NCBI GenBank assembly: GCA_031259185.1
Contig: JAIRLV010000042.1
Coordinates: 1-10,065, forward strand
Origin: Elusimicrobiota bacterium
GTDB lineage: Bacteria > RUG730
Direction of reading: 5' to 3'
DNA length: 10,065 bases
Shown: positions 1 to 6,730 of the stretch, one piece after another
Numbering within the stretch: position 1 is the stretch's first letter
Layout: every line of letters begins with the position of its first letter
The notes under the pieces: generated by a model
What the model was told of the DNA's origin: nothing
Databases searched by the model: none
The model's input: the letters and a program-made list of their open reading frames with translations, nothing else
Program-made: the position numbers and the translations under genes

Positions 1-1
1 C

Positions 2-147
2 GTCTGCATTAGTGGAGAGAAGCTGGGAAAATTTAGAAAAGCGTTAAAAAAAATTCTAACTGTTTGAGTATTTTTTATTAAAAATACGAGTTTTAGAATT
101 TTTTAGCTTTTCGTTAAAAATTTTTCCCTATCTAGAACGAAGCAGAC
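2..147. repeat. Long imperfect palindrome, GTCTGC...GCAGAC ends (copy 1)
   Basis: The 146-bp element starts GTCTGC (2-7) and ends GCAGAC (142-147). Successive pairings are GGGAAAA/TTTTTCCC, GAAAAGC/GCTTTTC, AAAAAATTCTAA/TTAGAATTTTTT, and a central perfect hairpin GTATTTTT-TATT-AAAAATAC (68-87). It lies at the window edge but appears complete. No open frame of note is present. Confidence 0.7.
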
Positions 148-237
148 TAGGTTTTTCTTTCGTTCTTTCTTTAATACCGACAAAGTTTTTATTTGTTTTT
201 AATTTGAAAACCAACATAAATCCTTAAATTTGTAAGT

Positions 238-268
238 ACGACAGGACGGGCAGGTTCCCTGTCGTCGC
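238..268 (+). repeat. 31-bp hairpin repeat, inverted partner of the copy at 4598-4628
   Basis: ACGACAGG (238-245) pairs exactly with CCTGTCGT (258-265). The full 31 bases equal the reverse complement of 4598-4628 except at three positions. The GC content stands out from the surrounding A/T. The two copies bracket the DUF3310-to-protease gene block in opposite orientation. Confidence 0.75.
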
Positions 269-295
269 AAATTCTTTGTCGCAATTGAAGCGCAA

Positions 296-449
296 TTTTT
301 GAAGTTTCACTTCTTTTTTTTTAGCAGAGAATTAACTTTATTCTAAATGAATTAACTTAGTATTTAGGCTAGCACTTTCTGTCTTGCTAAAAAAAAGAGA
401 CGAAGTCTCAAAACTAAAAATTTATGCTTCTCATTTAGCATTTAGTTTT
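296..449. repeat. Nested inverted repeats and hairpins between the palindromes
   Basis: Left arm 296-330 (with GAAGT-TTC-ACTTC and a T9 run ending AGCAGAGA) pairs with right arm 379-412 (TTGCTAAAAAAAAGAG and GAGAC-GAA-GTCTC). Between them GAATTAACTT occurs twice 20 bp apart. A further stem, AAAACTAAA...TTTAGTTTT (410-449), is followed by a long pyrimidine/T tract on the plus strand and could terminate plus-strand transcription. No gene is visible here. Confidence 0.55.
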
Positions 450-480
450 TCTTTCTTTTTTTTTCTTTTTCTTTCTTAAT

Positions 481-618
481 GTCTGCCTTAACGGAATAGA
501 CAGTTGAATTTTTTTTATAAAAAGTGTTAAAAAATTTCATGGATATGTTGCTTATTGTATGCTGTATTTGAAATTTTAACTTTTTATAAAAAAATTCCTG
601 CTATGTAGTGTAGCAGAC
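481..618. repeat. Long imperfect palindrome, GTCTGC...GCAGAC ends (copy 2)
   Basis: The 138-bp element begins GTCTGC and ends GCAGAC (613-618). The arms pair over most of their length: GAATTTTTTTTATAAAAAGT on the left matches the reverse complement of ACTTTTTATAAAAAAATTC on the right, and TTTCAT/TTGAAA lies near the centre. It shares its ends, size and the trailing TAG plus pyrimidine tract with copy 1. No coding capacity is seen. It resembles a non-coding mobile palindrome (MITE-like) or structured RNA. Confidence 0.7.
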
Positions 619-631
619 TAGCCTTCTTTTG

Positions 632-663
632 CTTCTTTTCTTGGGTAATGCCAAGAAAAGAAG
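632..663. repeat. Perfect 13-bp hairpin downstream of the protease gene
   Basis: CTTCTTTTCTTGG (632-644) pairs exactly with CCAAGAAAAGAAG (651-663) around a GTAATG loop. It follows the protease gene by about 85 bases on the minus strand. No U run follows on either strand, so it may be an RNA-stabilising stem, a rho-independent terminator of unusual type, or part of the neighbouring repeat. Confidence 0.6.
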
Positions 664-747
664 ATATAAATTAAAAAAATTCATTTCTTTAAAAAAAAAG
701 AAAAATAAAACTATATTTGTCAAAGACCAAACTAAAAATTAAGACCA

Positions 748-1077
748 TTAAAACACTATGCTTTTCACCTTCTCCGCAATCCCTTTTACATCAACATCTA
801 TTTTTTCCGTATTTTGTTCTTGTTGTTGATGCGAATTTGTTTTTGCCTGCAAAATCGGCTCGGGCGACGCAGAATATATCGCTTTTCTTAATTCTGCTCT
901 TACCTCTTTCTCCTCTTTCCCACTAGCAATATAATCGCAAATTTGCGATAGAGCCTGTGGATTTAACTTCAAAATCTCTAAAAAATTCATTATTCGCTCT
1001 CTTTCTTCTTGTCTACCAAGATTTACAACTTCAACGTATAAATCTTGATGTTGACTTCTTAATTCCTCTAAATTCAT
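748..1077 (-). CDS. Nested scaffold protein (lambda Nu3-like), internal start within the protease gene
   Basis: An in-frame ATG at 1077 (residue 278 of the protease) would yield a 109-residue protein. It begins MNLEELRSQHQDLYVEVVNL and is helical, Glu/Gln-rich and free of the protease core. A textbook AAAGGAG (1087-1093) sits nine bases upstream. In lambda, gpC and Nu3 are made this way from one frame, Nu3 being the assembly scaffold. Here the ribosome site is as strong as that of the full-length gene, so abundant separate synthesis is likely. This is inference from sequence and known organisation. Confidence 0.75.
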   Translation of the reverse strand: MNLEELRSQHQDLYVEVVNLGRQEERERIMNFLEILKLNPQALSQICDYIASGKEEKEVRAELRKAIYSASPEPILQAKTNSHQQQEQNTEKIDVDVKGIAEKVKSIVF

Positions 1078-1908
1078 AATTTTACTCTCCTTTATTTTAT
1101 TTTTTGTATTTATTCGTGCATTATTGCTATGTTTTGCTGATATATAGAAACCCATTTCATCTATCATTCCAACCTCTAAAGCTTCTCTCGCAAATAATAC
1201 TCCTCCTTTTCCAAAATTTTCATTCACATAATCTACGCTTACGTTTCTGCCGTTCGTTAAATATCTCACTAATATATCATGCACTTTATCCAATCGTTCT
1301 TTTATTGTTTGTTGTCCTTTTTCTTTGCTTATATCAATATATTTTTCAGGTGCATCAGTAGAAGTTATAATTATTTCTTGCAACCCTATATTCTCCATCA
1401 TTTTTGTATCGTCTATAAAACTAGCAATAACTCCAACACTGCCAACGCTAGAAAGCTCATTATTTGCAATAATTTCTTGTGTCTGACTTGCTAAAAAATA
1501 TGCTCCGCTACAACATTGATTTAAAACAATACTTTCTGTTGGTGTGGTAACATGGTTTATTTTTTGCATTACTTCCAATATTCCTGAAACTACTCCACCG
1601 GGACTATCAAATAAAAAAACAATTTTTTCTAATTTTTCTCTATCTAAAATATCAATTGCTTCTATAATCTCACTATAACTGGTCTGCTTATATCCAAAAA
1701 ATTCTGCAAAAAAATCTTTTTTTACAACTAATTCTCCTAATATTTTTATATATCCAATATTATCAAATCTATAATATATAGTATCATCATCTGTTTTATT
1801 TTTATATTCTATGTCTTTTATTTGATTATTTTTTAAAAAATTTTTTTTCAAATTATTAACTTTAAAATACCAGTTTTCCTCAATTGCCAAAACCTCAAAA
1901 TTATCCAT
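748..1908 (-). CDS. S49-family prohead protease (lambda gpC-like) with C-terminal scaffold domain
   Basis: This is the prohead maturation protease that clears the scaffold during head assembly. Residues about 45-255 carry the ClpP/SppA fold: IGYIKILGEL, then VFLFDSPGGVVSG (oxyanion DSPGG at 101-105), and QCCSGAYFLAS with the likely nucleophile Ser134. Next come SSVGSVGVIASF and STDAPEKYIDISKE, whose Lys189 is a candidate general base 55 residues on, close to the 52 in lambda gpC. Residues 278-386 are a separate helical, Glu/Gln-rich region that looks like a scaffold and has its own start. The ATG at 1908 has AAGGAG eight bases upstream. No gene follows within the window, although a decoration protein and major capsid gene would be expected. 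Confidence 0.9.
   Translation of the reverse strand: MDNFEVLAIEENWYFKVNNLKKNFLKNNQIKDIEYKNKTDDDTIYYRFDNIGYIKILGELVVKKDFFAEFFGYKQTSYSEIIEAIDILDREKLEKIVFLFDSPGGVVSGILEVMQKINHVTTPTESIVLNQCCSGAYFLASQTQEIIANNELSSVGSVGVIASFIDDTKMMENIGLQEIIITSTDAPEKYIDISKEKGQQTIKERLDKVHDILVRYLTNGRNVSVDYVNENFGKGGVLFAREALEVGMIDEMGFYISAKHSNNARINTKNKIKESKIMNLEELRSQHQDLYVEVVNLGRQEERERIMNFLEILKLNPQALSQICDYIASGKEEKEVRAELRKAIYSASPEPILQAKTNSHQQQEQNTEKIDVDVKGIAEKVKSIVF
1075..1093 (-). promoter_or_regulatory. Internal ribosome binding site for the nested scaffold
   Basis: AAAGGAG at 1087-1093 (minus strand), nine bases before ATG 1077, lies inside the protease coding frame. Its strength and spacing are what support a second product from this gene. 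Confidence 0.75.
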
Positions 1909-1946
1909 TTTAAAATCTCCTTATATTTGTTTTTTTATTATCAAAG

Positions 1947-2192
1947 TTATCGCCTAAACTCCCCATACAAAATACCGCCTCTTTTTATTCTACCATTTTC
2001 TACATCAATATTTGCAAGTTCTCTTAACCAATAATCTCTCATCTTAATCAATTGCTCTAAAGCTACCCTTCTCACCCTTTGCGAGCCTTGTCCTGTATTT
2101 AATTCATATTCATTTGTACTTTGCGCTACCTCAATCTCGCTGTCTACCTTTTTTATTTTGTCTATTATTTCTTGTTTTGTGTATATTCCCAT
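1947..2192 (-). CDS. Small gpW/DUF6148-like head-tail joining protein
   Basis: The 81-residue product has an N-terminal helix (YTKQEIIDKIKKVDSEIEVA), a turn with YELNTGQGSQRVRR, and a second helix (ALEQLIKMRDYWLRELANID). This helix - beta-hairpin 'GQGSQ.VRR' - helix layout is that of small phage connector proteins annotated as gpW or DUF6148. Lambda gpW closes the head after packaging and prepares tail attachment. The ATG at 2192 has a strong AGGAG seven bases upstream. In lambda W lies between terL and the portal; here it lies between the portal and the protease, as in many Gram-positive and fusobacterial prophages. The family call rests on motif and position. Confidence 0.7.
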   Translation of the reverse strand: MGIYTKQEIIDKIKKVDSEIEVAQSTNEYELNTGQGSQRVRRVALEQLIKMRDYWLRELANIDVENGRIKRGGILYGEFRR

Positions 2193-2236
2193 CTTATATC
2201 TCCTATATTTCCTAATTTTTTTTATAATTCTTAATA

Positions 2237-3787
2237 TTATTCCTCCTCCTCTTCTTCTACAATCTCTTTTACAACCTTTTCTGCAATATTCACCTCGTTT
2301 AATAGCTTATTTTCTTCCCTCAAAATTTCTACATTCTCATCAAAGCTAGTCCCATTATATTTTTGTGCTTCTATCTCCCTTGTTGTCAAACCTTCCTGTA
2401 TTCGCACTACTGACGCATTTGCTTCTTTGAGCGGGTCTATGCTCGGTTGATTAATGCCTATCCATCTGTTATTTGTCCAAGCTTTTCTCTCCAATTTCCT
2501 CTCAAATCCATTAGCTTCTATTCTGCCTAACTCTATTTCTCCCATCATCCATGCCTCAAATATTGGGTCCAACACTTCAACCGCAAAATTGTCTCGCTCC
2601 ATAATCACATTATTCCAAAAAAGTACTAAACTTGCCCTACTCGCTGAATAATTTGCATTAAAACTTTCAAACAGCACCTCTACTGGTATTGACAGACTTG
2701 CGGAAAGGTTTTTTACGATTGAATTGACAAAAGTATCAAAATTTACATTCGGTCTTTTTGTGTCAAATGACTTTACATCCTCGCCTGCTTTCAAATTTTG
2801 TAATATAATCCCGCCTCTTGTAAATATCTCTTTATCCAATTTAGGTTCGTTTTTAGGTTCATTTATTGTTTCTTGCGGTTCAATTTTCTCTTTCAATACT
2901 GCTCCGCCAGTCCCAAACGCTAATGATGCATCTGCGTTTTGACTAGGCTGTATATATATCGCTAAAATCGCATTTATAATAGCTGATTGTAGTTCTAATA
3001 GTGAATAATCTGTCACTTTTTGCAATTCATGCAATACTCCGCTCAAAAACGGAATTCCCCTTATCTGATCAGCATATTCGGTTATGAAGGAATGTATAAC
3101 AAACAGTCTATTTTGATTGTTTGAATCATATTTAAGCACTCTTTTATAATTTCCTAGACTGTCATGTATAAAATACGCTATTTCCTCCCCACTACTAGAA
3201 TATTCTATCCCATCTATTACCACATTCCCTTTCTTTGTCTTATAATCTAGCGGAGTATATATATTTTCAGGTGCGATTGTCTGCACTGATAGAGGATTTA
3301 GCCGATTCAAATCGCTTGAATATCGCAATACTAAAAATATTTCTCCATCCCTCAAATAATTTTGATACCATATCGCTTGACTTTGGTTCAAAGTCTTTTT
3401 TTTGTCATATATAGCATCTTTTGAATCTGCGTATATCTTCCAAAGTTTCTCTACTCTCCTAATCCATGTGTTTTTTTCTTGCTTCTCAATTTCTATGTCC
3501 AACAAATCCCAAATCGGACTTAATTCTAACGTCAAACCTGAATTGACTACATTTTCTGTTAATCTTCTCAAAAAACTTTTTGCCTGCGGTGTCTCAAAAA
3601 TTGCTTTCCTACTTCTATTCCTTAATGTCTGGGTATCAAATGCAATGCTACTTGGATAATTCAACGACCCTTTTATTTTACTGCCTCCAAAAACATTAAA
3701 AAAATTGGGTGCATATAAATTCCCAGCAATACCAATTGCTTTCTCACTTACTTTTTTACGTCTAAAAATTTTAAATATATTCCACAT
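2237..3787 (-). CDS. Phage portal protein, lambda gpB family
   Basis: This forms the dodecameric ring at one prohead vertex through which DNA enters and leaves, and it docks the terminase and connector. At 516 residues it is close to lambda gpB. Lambda-type portal features are the LRNRSRKAIFETPQAKSFLR start of the stem/wing region (about 56-75), followed by NVVNSGLTLEL, WYQNYLRDGEIFLVLRY (about 141-157), IAPENIYTP, and the C-terminal KNLSASLSIPVEVLFESFNA..YSASRASLVLFW block (about 360-396). An acidic run of Glu ends the protein. The ATG at 3787 follows the previous stop by two bases, and its AAGGA lies about 15 bases upstream, so coupling to the upstream gene probably matters. The gpW-like gene and protease follow in the same operon. 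Confidence 0.93.
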   Translation of the reverse strand: MWNIFKIFRRKKVSEKAIGIAGNLYAPNFFNVFGGSKIKGSLNYPSSIAFDTQTLRNRSRKAIFETPQAKSFLRRLTENVVNSGLTLELSPIWDLLDIEIEKQEKNTWIRRVEKLWKIYADSKDAIYDKKKTLNQSQAIWYQNYLRDGEIFLVLRYSSDLNRLNPLSVQTIAPENIYTPLDYKTKKGNVVIDGIEYSSSGEEIAYFIHDSLGNYKRVLKYDSNNQNRLFVIHSFITEYADQIRGIPFLSGVLHELQKVTDYSLLELQSAIINAILAIYIQPSQNADASLAFGTGGAVLKEKIEPQETINEPKNEPKLDKEIFTRGGIILQNLKAGEDVKSFDTKRPNVNFDTFVNSIVKNLSASLSIPVEVLFESFNANYSASRASLVLFWNNVIMERDNFAVEVLDPIFEAWMMGEIELGRIEANGFERKLERKAWTNNRWIGINQPSIDPLKEANASVVRIQEGLTTREIEAQKYNGTSFDENVEILREENKLLNEVNIAEKVVKEIVEEEEEE

Positions 3788-3789
3788 CG

Positions 3790-4059
3790 CTATTTTATTT
3801 TTTCCTTATTTTTTATTTTATTCTCATTCACTACTAACTCAACAAAAATCTCTTCATCGGTTTTCCTATTAAATCCAATCAAAAAAAATTCTTGATTGAG
3901 CGCTTTCAATCTGCCATAACTGTTTGCAGTATTAGAATTATTCCTATTCTTATTACCTACCAAAAACCCGCTAAATCCTTGATATTTGCATTTATCTTTA
4001 TCAAAATATATTGCTATATATTTTTGTCCTTTTTTACTTATTTTTGTATACCCTTTCAA
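3790..4059 (-). CDS. C-terminal part of the frameshifted two-domain phage protein, function unknown
   Basis: The 89-codon frame opens at a TTG (4059) at the 3' edge of the nine-T run. That TTG lacks its own ribosome site, so it is probably a continuation rather than a true start. Residues 3-25 (GYTKISKKGQKYIAIYFDKDK) complete the first domain. Residues about 30-78 look like a second copy: GFLVGNKNRNNSNTANSYGR, then LNQEFFLIGFNRKTDEEIFV. The shared NQEFFL.G[YF]..K is also visible in DNA as AATCAAGAATTTTTTTT twice, once with eight T (about 3881-3897) and once with nine (about 4058-4074). A Lys-rich tail ends the protein. The portal ATG follows two bases after the stop, so the genes are co-translated. 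Function unknown. Confidence 0.6.
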   Translation of the reverse strand: MKGYTKISKKGQKYIAIYFDKDKCKYQGFSGFLVGNKNRNNSNTANSYGRLKALNQEFFLIGFNRKTDEEIFVELVVNENKIKNKEKIK

Positions 4060-4174
4060 AAAAAAATTCTTGATTATGTATTGTTATTATTCCCTCGCAA
4101 TTATGCTTAATTTTCTCATTTGCCTCTACTCTTTCCAAAAACCCTCTCATATTTTTAGGCGTCTTATCATCCAT
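4034..4174 (-). CDS. N-terminal part of a frameshifted two-domain phage protein
   Basis: This 46-codon frame starts at ATG 4174 with AAAGGA ten bases upstream and stops at 4034. It enters a run of nine T (minus strand, 4058-4066) and then reads out of frame with the next open frame. If the run had eight T, the protein would read ..IHNQEFFLKGYTK.. straight into the downstream ORF, giving about 127 residues. The first domain copy, GFLERVEANEKIKH...EGIITIHNQEFFL, begins at residue 11. A G..I.I...E..L.GY.K..KKG.KYI pattern, which I associate with small uncharacterised phage proteins, crosses the junction, so the two pieces belong to one gene. Confidence 0.6.
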   Translation of the reverse strand: MDDKTPKNMRGFLERVEANEKIKHNCEGIITIHNQEFFFERVYKNK

Positions 4175-4190
4175 AAATACATATTCCTTT

Positions 4191-4421
4191 TTAATATCCT
4201 AATTTTATATTTTTATTTATTTCTCTCTTTAAATACCAAATTGCCTTTCTCAAATCCTCTTCTGTTTTTGACTTATCTTTTCTACCTGCTCTTAATGTAT
4301 ATTTTATGACATTCCCAAGATTAAAATTTAAATCCCAAGCGTCTATTATTTTGATAGCCTCATAAATATTGTCTTTTCCGCCATAATAATCATGATGGTA
4401 TGTTTTCTCGTTTAATATCAA
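4191..4421 (-). CDS. DUF3310 family protein
   Basis: The 76-residue product shows the DUF3310 signature: YHHDYYGGKDNIYEAIKIID near the N-terminus (residues 8-27), then WDLNFNLGNVIKYTLRAGRK and EEDLRKAIWYLKREI. DUF3310 is a small helical family found widely in phages and usually annotated as 'nucleotide kinase-like', but its biochemical role is not established to my knowledge. The start is TTG at 4421, supported by GAGGAAG about nine bases upstream; no better ATG exists. Its position inside the head-gene region is unusual, since DUF3310 genes normally lie with early or nucleotide-metabolism genes. It is followed after 16 bases by the next gene. Confidence 0.88.
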   Translation of the reverse strand: MILNEKTYHHDYYGGKDNIYEAIKIIDAWDLNFNLGNVIKYTLRAGRKDKSKTEEDLRKAIWYLKREINKNIKLGY

Positions 4422-4597
4422 TTTTTTACTTCCTCTCTAAACTCAATCTCTTTTTTTTATATTTTTTTAAATAATTTTTAAGTTTTATCCTTACTCGCAT
4501 CTGTAAAACTTTAGTTTTTTGCTCTGCAAAAAATACTTTTTTTTTGCGAGCAATGAGCGCAACGGAGTGGAGCGAGTTATGCGAGAGAGGGAACAAG

Positions 4598-4628
4598 GCG
4601 ACGACGGGGAACCTGCCCGTCATGTCGC
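4598..4628 (-). repeat. 31-bp hairpin repeat, inverted partner of the copy at 238-268
   Basis: The sequence starts GCGACGACGGGGAACCTG and folds with two stacked stems, GCGAC/GTCGC and GACGGG/CCCGTC. It matches the reverse complement of 238-268 at 28 of 31 positions. It is one of the most GC-rich spots in the window. This points to a dispersed intergenic repeat or structured RNA element. Confidence 0.75.
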
Positions 4629-4751
4629 TATAATATTAGTATGGGATAAAGGGATACTTCCCTTTTTCTCCTCCTTTGATTAAACTAATTTAAAATATAA
4701 ATTTTAAAATAAAAATATTTTGTCATAGTATATAAATAAAATTTTTAAAAA

Positions 4752-4777
4752 TTTGTTTCTTTCTAAAAGAAAACAAA
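4752..4777 (-). terminator. Probable terminator after the large terminase gene
   Basis: TTTGTTTCTTT (4752-4762) pairs with AAAGAAAACAAA (4766-4777), allowing one bulged base. On the minus strand it is followed by TTTTT. It lies six bases past the terL stop. The stem is A/U only, so it may be weak. Confidence 0.5.
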
Positions 4778-4782
4778 AAAAA

Positions 4783-6708
4783 TTATTGCCCCCTAAACTT
4801 CGCCAAATTCTCCCAAAAATCCTGCCATGTCAAATGCGCTGTCCCGGTCAAATATTTCCAAATATAGATTGCCGCTAAATTATAGACCCTCGTATCAAGC
4901 GCTTCATTCCTTGTTTTGTAAGGCAAATGATACGTATATTTCACTTGTCCTGTAGTCTTATTTATAATTTCTTTCTTTTCCTCACTCGTCAACATCCTGA
5001 AATATTTCTCGTCATATTGGTATGGAAAAAAACAATACCCAACTGGGATTTCTCCAATATCATCTAAATCACGCTTTAAATACGAATACAGCTCGTCTTT
5101 CAAAACGTCTGTTGAAATATCAAATCTTTTTATATCTAATTTTTTCGTATCATAGTATTTGCTAGACATATCAATAAAAGTCTGATAATTTTTCAGATAA
5201 TTTACGCCTTTGATTGGATACACGCCATAAAGAAATCTTTTACAAAATTCATATACGCTATTGGTCGCAAATCCTGCGTCTATCAAAGTAATGTCTATCT
5301 TATATTCCTTGCTCCTATCTTGGTTATAAAAGCTTTTCAAAATATATTTTTCTAATTCTTGCCATGCCAAATTTCTAGGATTAAAATTATCATTCAATGT
5401 CCCGCCAATATTCTCACAATTAAACACTTTGTAGGCTAACGAGTAAGAAACCTTATTTTTTAGCCACGCCACTAATTCTAATTCTAGCCTATCTTCTTGC
5501 ACATCCACTCCAAGCGTCAAAAGCAATGTCCCTTCTGGAACTACTTCCAGCTGGTAATTCCTTCTATTTTTTAGCATCAATTTTTCATATTCAGGAGCCT
5601 TACCTCTATCATCCCACGACTCACCCAAAAATCCATTATAAAAAGCTCGCATTTTGCTATAATCGCTTTTGGCAAAAAGATATTCTTGCGCAAGTTTTTC
5701 CCAACTAAATACTCCATTCGGAGAATATAGCGCGCTCAAATGATAGCTACGTAAATCATTCACTAACTCTTGCGAAGTAACTTGCCACCGGCCATTTGGC
5801 AACATATAATCTTTTTGATAATTTTTTATTTTTGCATGACATTTTTCACATCTATAATACACACTATCCTCTACTAAACGATTATTATCGTCTACTTCCC
5901 AAATTAGATTTACAAATTCCAACTTTTGAAAATGATTACACTCTGGACACGGCACATAATAATATCTCTGATCCCCTTTCAAAAATAATTCCTCAATTTT
6001 AGAATGACTTTTTAAAGTAGGCGTGGAGATATAAAGAATTTTCCTCGTTTTTGAAAATACATTTGTCCTAGCTTCTGCCAATGTAATAGGACTCCCGTGT
6101 CCTTTCAGTTCGTCTTTATATCTATCAATTTCATCAAGTAATAAAATATTTATTGACACAGACTGCAAAAAATCCACACTATTAGCTCCGCCTGACAAAA
6201 GATAACCGCCTGCAAATTCTTTTTTACTCCTAGTGTCTCCAGTGTTTTTATTATGTTTTTTTTTCACTTGCGAAAATATTTTATCTTTCATTCCAGCGCT
6301 ATGTATCAGCCTATCAACTCTTAAATCAATTGAAGCCGCTGACGCTTTATCAGTACTCGTCACATACATCATAGCCGACGGATTATAATCTATCGTATAC
6401 CCAAGAATGTTTTCAAGAATCCCAGTAGTCGCTCCTATTTGAGATCCCTTCATAAAAACCACTTTTTCCACTTCGCTATATTTTGAAAAGCAGTCCATAA
6501 TTTCAACAAGATACGGAAATCTCTTATTATTCCATCTACCCGGCATCGGCGTTAATTCTTTTGGCAAAACTCTATTTTTTTCCGCCCACTCTGACACTTC
6601 TAAATTATTCGCCGACAAGTCCATATTTTCAAAAATTTTCAAAACTGACCTCACATCGTCAATTTGCAAATATTCGTATTTTTTTATATTTATCGCATTT
6701 TCCAACAT
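4783..6708 (-). CDS. Phage terminase large subunit, GpA (lambda gpA) family
   Basis: This is the packaging motor: an ATPase that threads DNA through the portal and a nuclease that cuts the concatemer. At 641 residues it matches lambda gpA in length. The Walker A-like loop is FMKGSQIGATTG (about 86-97) and Walker B is ILLLDEIDRY (188-197). ISTPTLKSHS (228-237) fits the coupling motif. A zinc-ribbon pair, CPEC (254-257) and CEKC (287-290), is typical of GpA proteins. The C-terminal nuclease domain carries LGVDVQEDRLELE (Asp402) and LIDAGF (Asp477), then NEALDTRVYNLAA near 612-624, where the last acidic residue of the active site is expected. The ATG at 6708 is preceded by GAGGAAATAA. A probable terminator follows the stop, so the genes to the left may form a separate transcription unit. 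Confidence 0.95.
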   Translation of the reverse strand: MLENAINIKKYEYLQIDDVRSVLKIFENMDLSANNLEVSEWAEKNRVLPKELTPMPGRWNNKRFPYLVEIMDCFSKYSEVEKVVFMKGSQIGATTGILENILGYTIDYNPSAMMYVTSTDKASAASIDLRVDRLIHSAGMKDKIFSQVKKKHNKNTGDTRSKKEFAGGYLLSGGANSVDFLQSVSINILLLDEIDRYKDELKGHGSPITLAEARTNVFSKTRKILYISTPTLKSHSKIEELFLKGDQRYYYVPCPECNHFQKLEFVNLIWEVDDNNRLVEDSVYYRCEKCHAKIKNYQKDYMLPNGRWQVTSQELVNDLRSYHLSALYSPNGVFSWEKLAQEYLFAKSDYSKMRAFYNGFLGESWDDRGKAPEYEKLMLKNRRNYQLEVVPEGTLLLTLGVDVQEDRLELELVAWLKNKVSYSLAYKVFNCENIGGTLNDNFNPRNLAWQELEKYILKSFYNQDRSKEYKIDITLIDAGFATNSVYEFCKRFLYGVYPIKGVNYLKNYQTFIDMSSKYYDTKKLDIKRFDISTDVLKDELYSYLKRDLDDIGEIPVGYCFFPYQYDEKYFRMLTSEEKKEIINKTTGQVKYTYHLPYKTRNEALDTRVYNLAAIYIWKYLTGTAHLTWQDFWENLAKFRGQ

Positions 6709-6730
6709 TTATTTCCTCAATTTTTTTTTG

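Larger units (their letters stand above)
1..747. other. Palindrome-rich non-coding region left of the head genes
   Basis: There is no credible gene on either strand. The region contains two 138-146-bp palindromes, one nested inverted-repeat block, the 31-bp dispersed repeat, a 13-bp perfect hairpin and long T/C tracts. A 69-codon plus-strand frame (717-926) is a shadow of the protease gene. The expected capsid decoration and major capsid genes are absent here. Confidence 0.7.
4427..4782. other. Non-coding region with hairpins and a GC-rich island
   Basis: About 350 bases separate the large terminase from the DUF3310 gene. From right to left they hold the post-terL hairpin, an A/T-only stretch (4679-4750), a minus-strand AAAGGAGGAG (4668-4677) with no start codon at useful distance, and a seven-bp hairpin AAAGGGA/TCCCTTT (4648-4665). 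Next come a GC-rich island (about 4547-4628) ending in a 31-bp repeat, and an AT hairpin AGTTTTTTGC/GCAAAAAATACT followed by nine T on the plus strand (about 4512-4546). A 65-codon open frame crosses the island, but it is low-quality and I do not accept it. Confidence 0.6.

Noticed and set aside
2-618. Insertion sequence or transposase remnant
   Set aside because: No transposase-like coding is present; the elements are fully palindromic and short, so only a non-autonomous repeat can be supported.
4426-4623. 65-codon minus-strand frame across the GC-rich island
   Set aside because: It begins inside the 31-bp hairpin repeat, has no ribosome site, and its composition (Ser/His/Val start, poly-Lys end) reflects the repeat and the A-rich DNA rather than a protein family.
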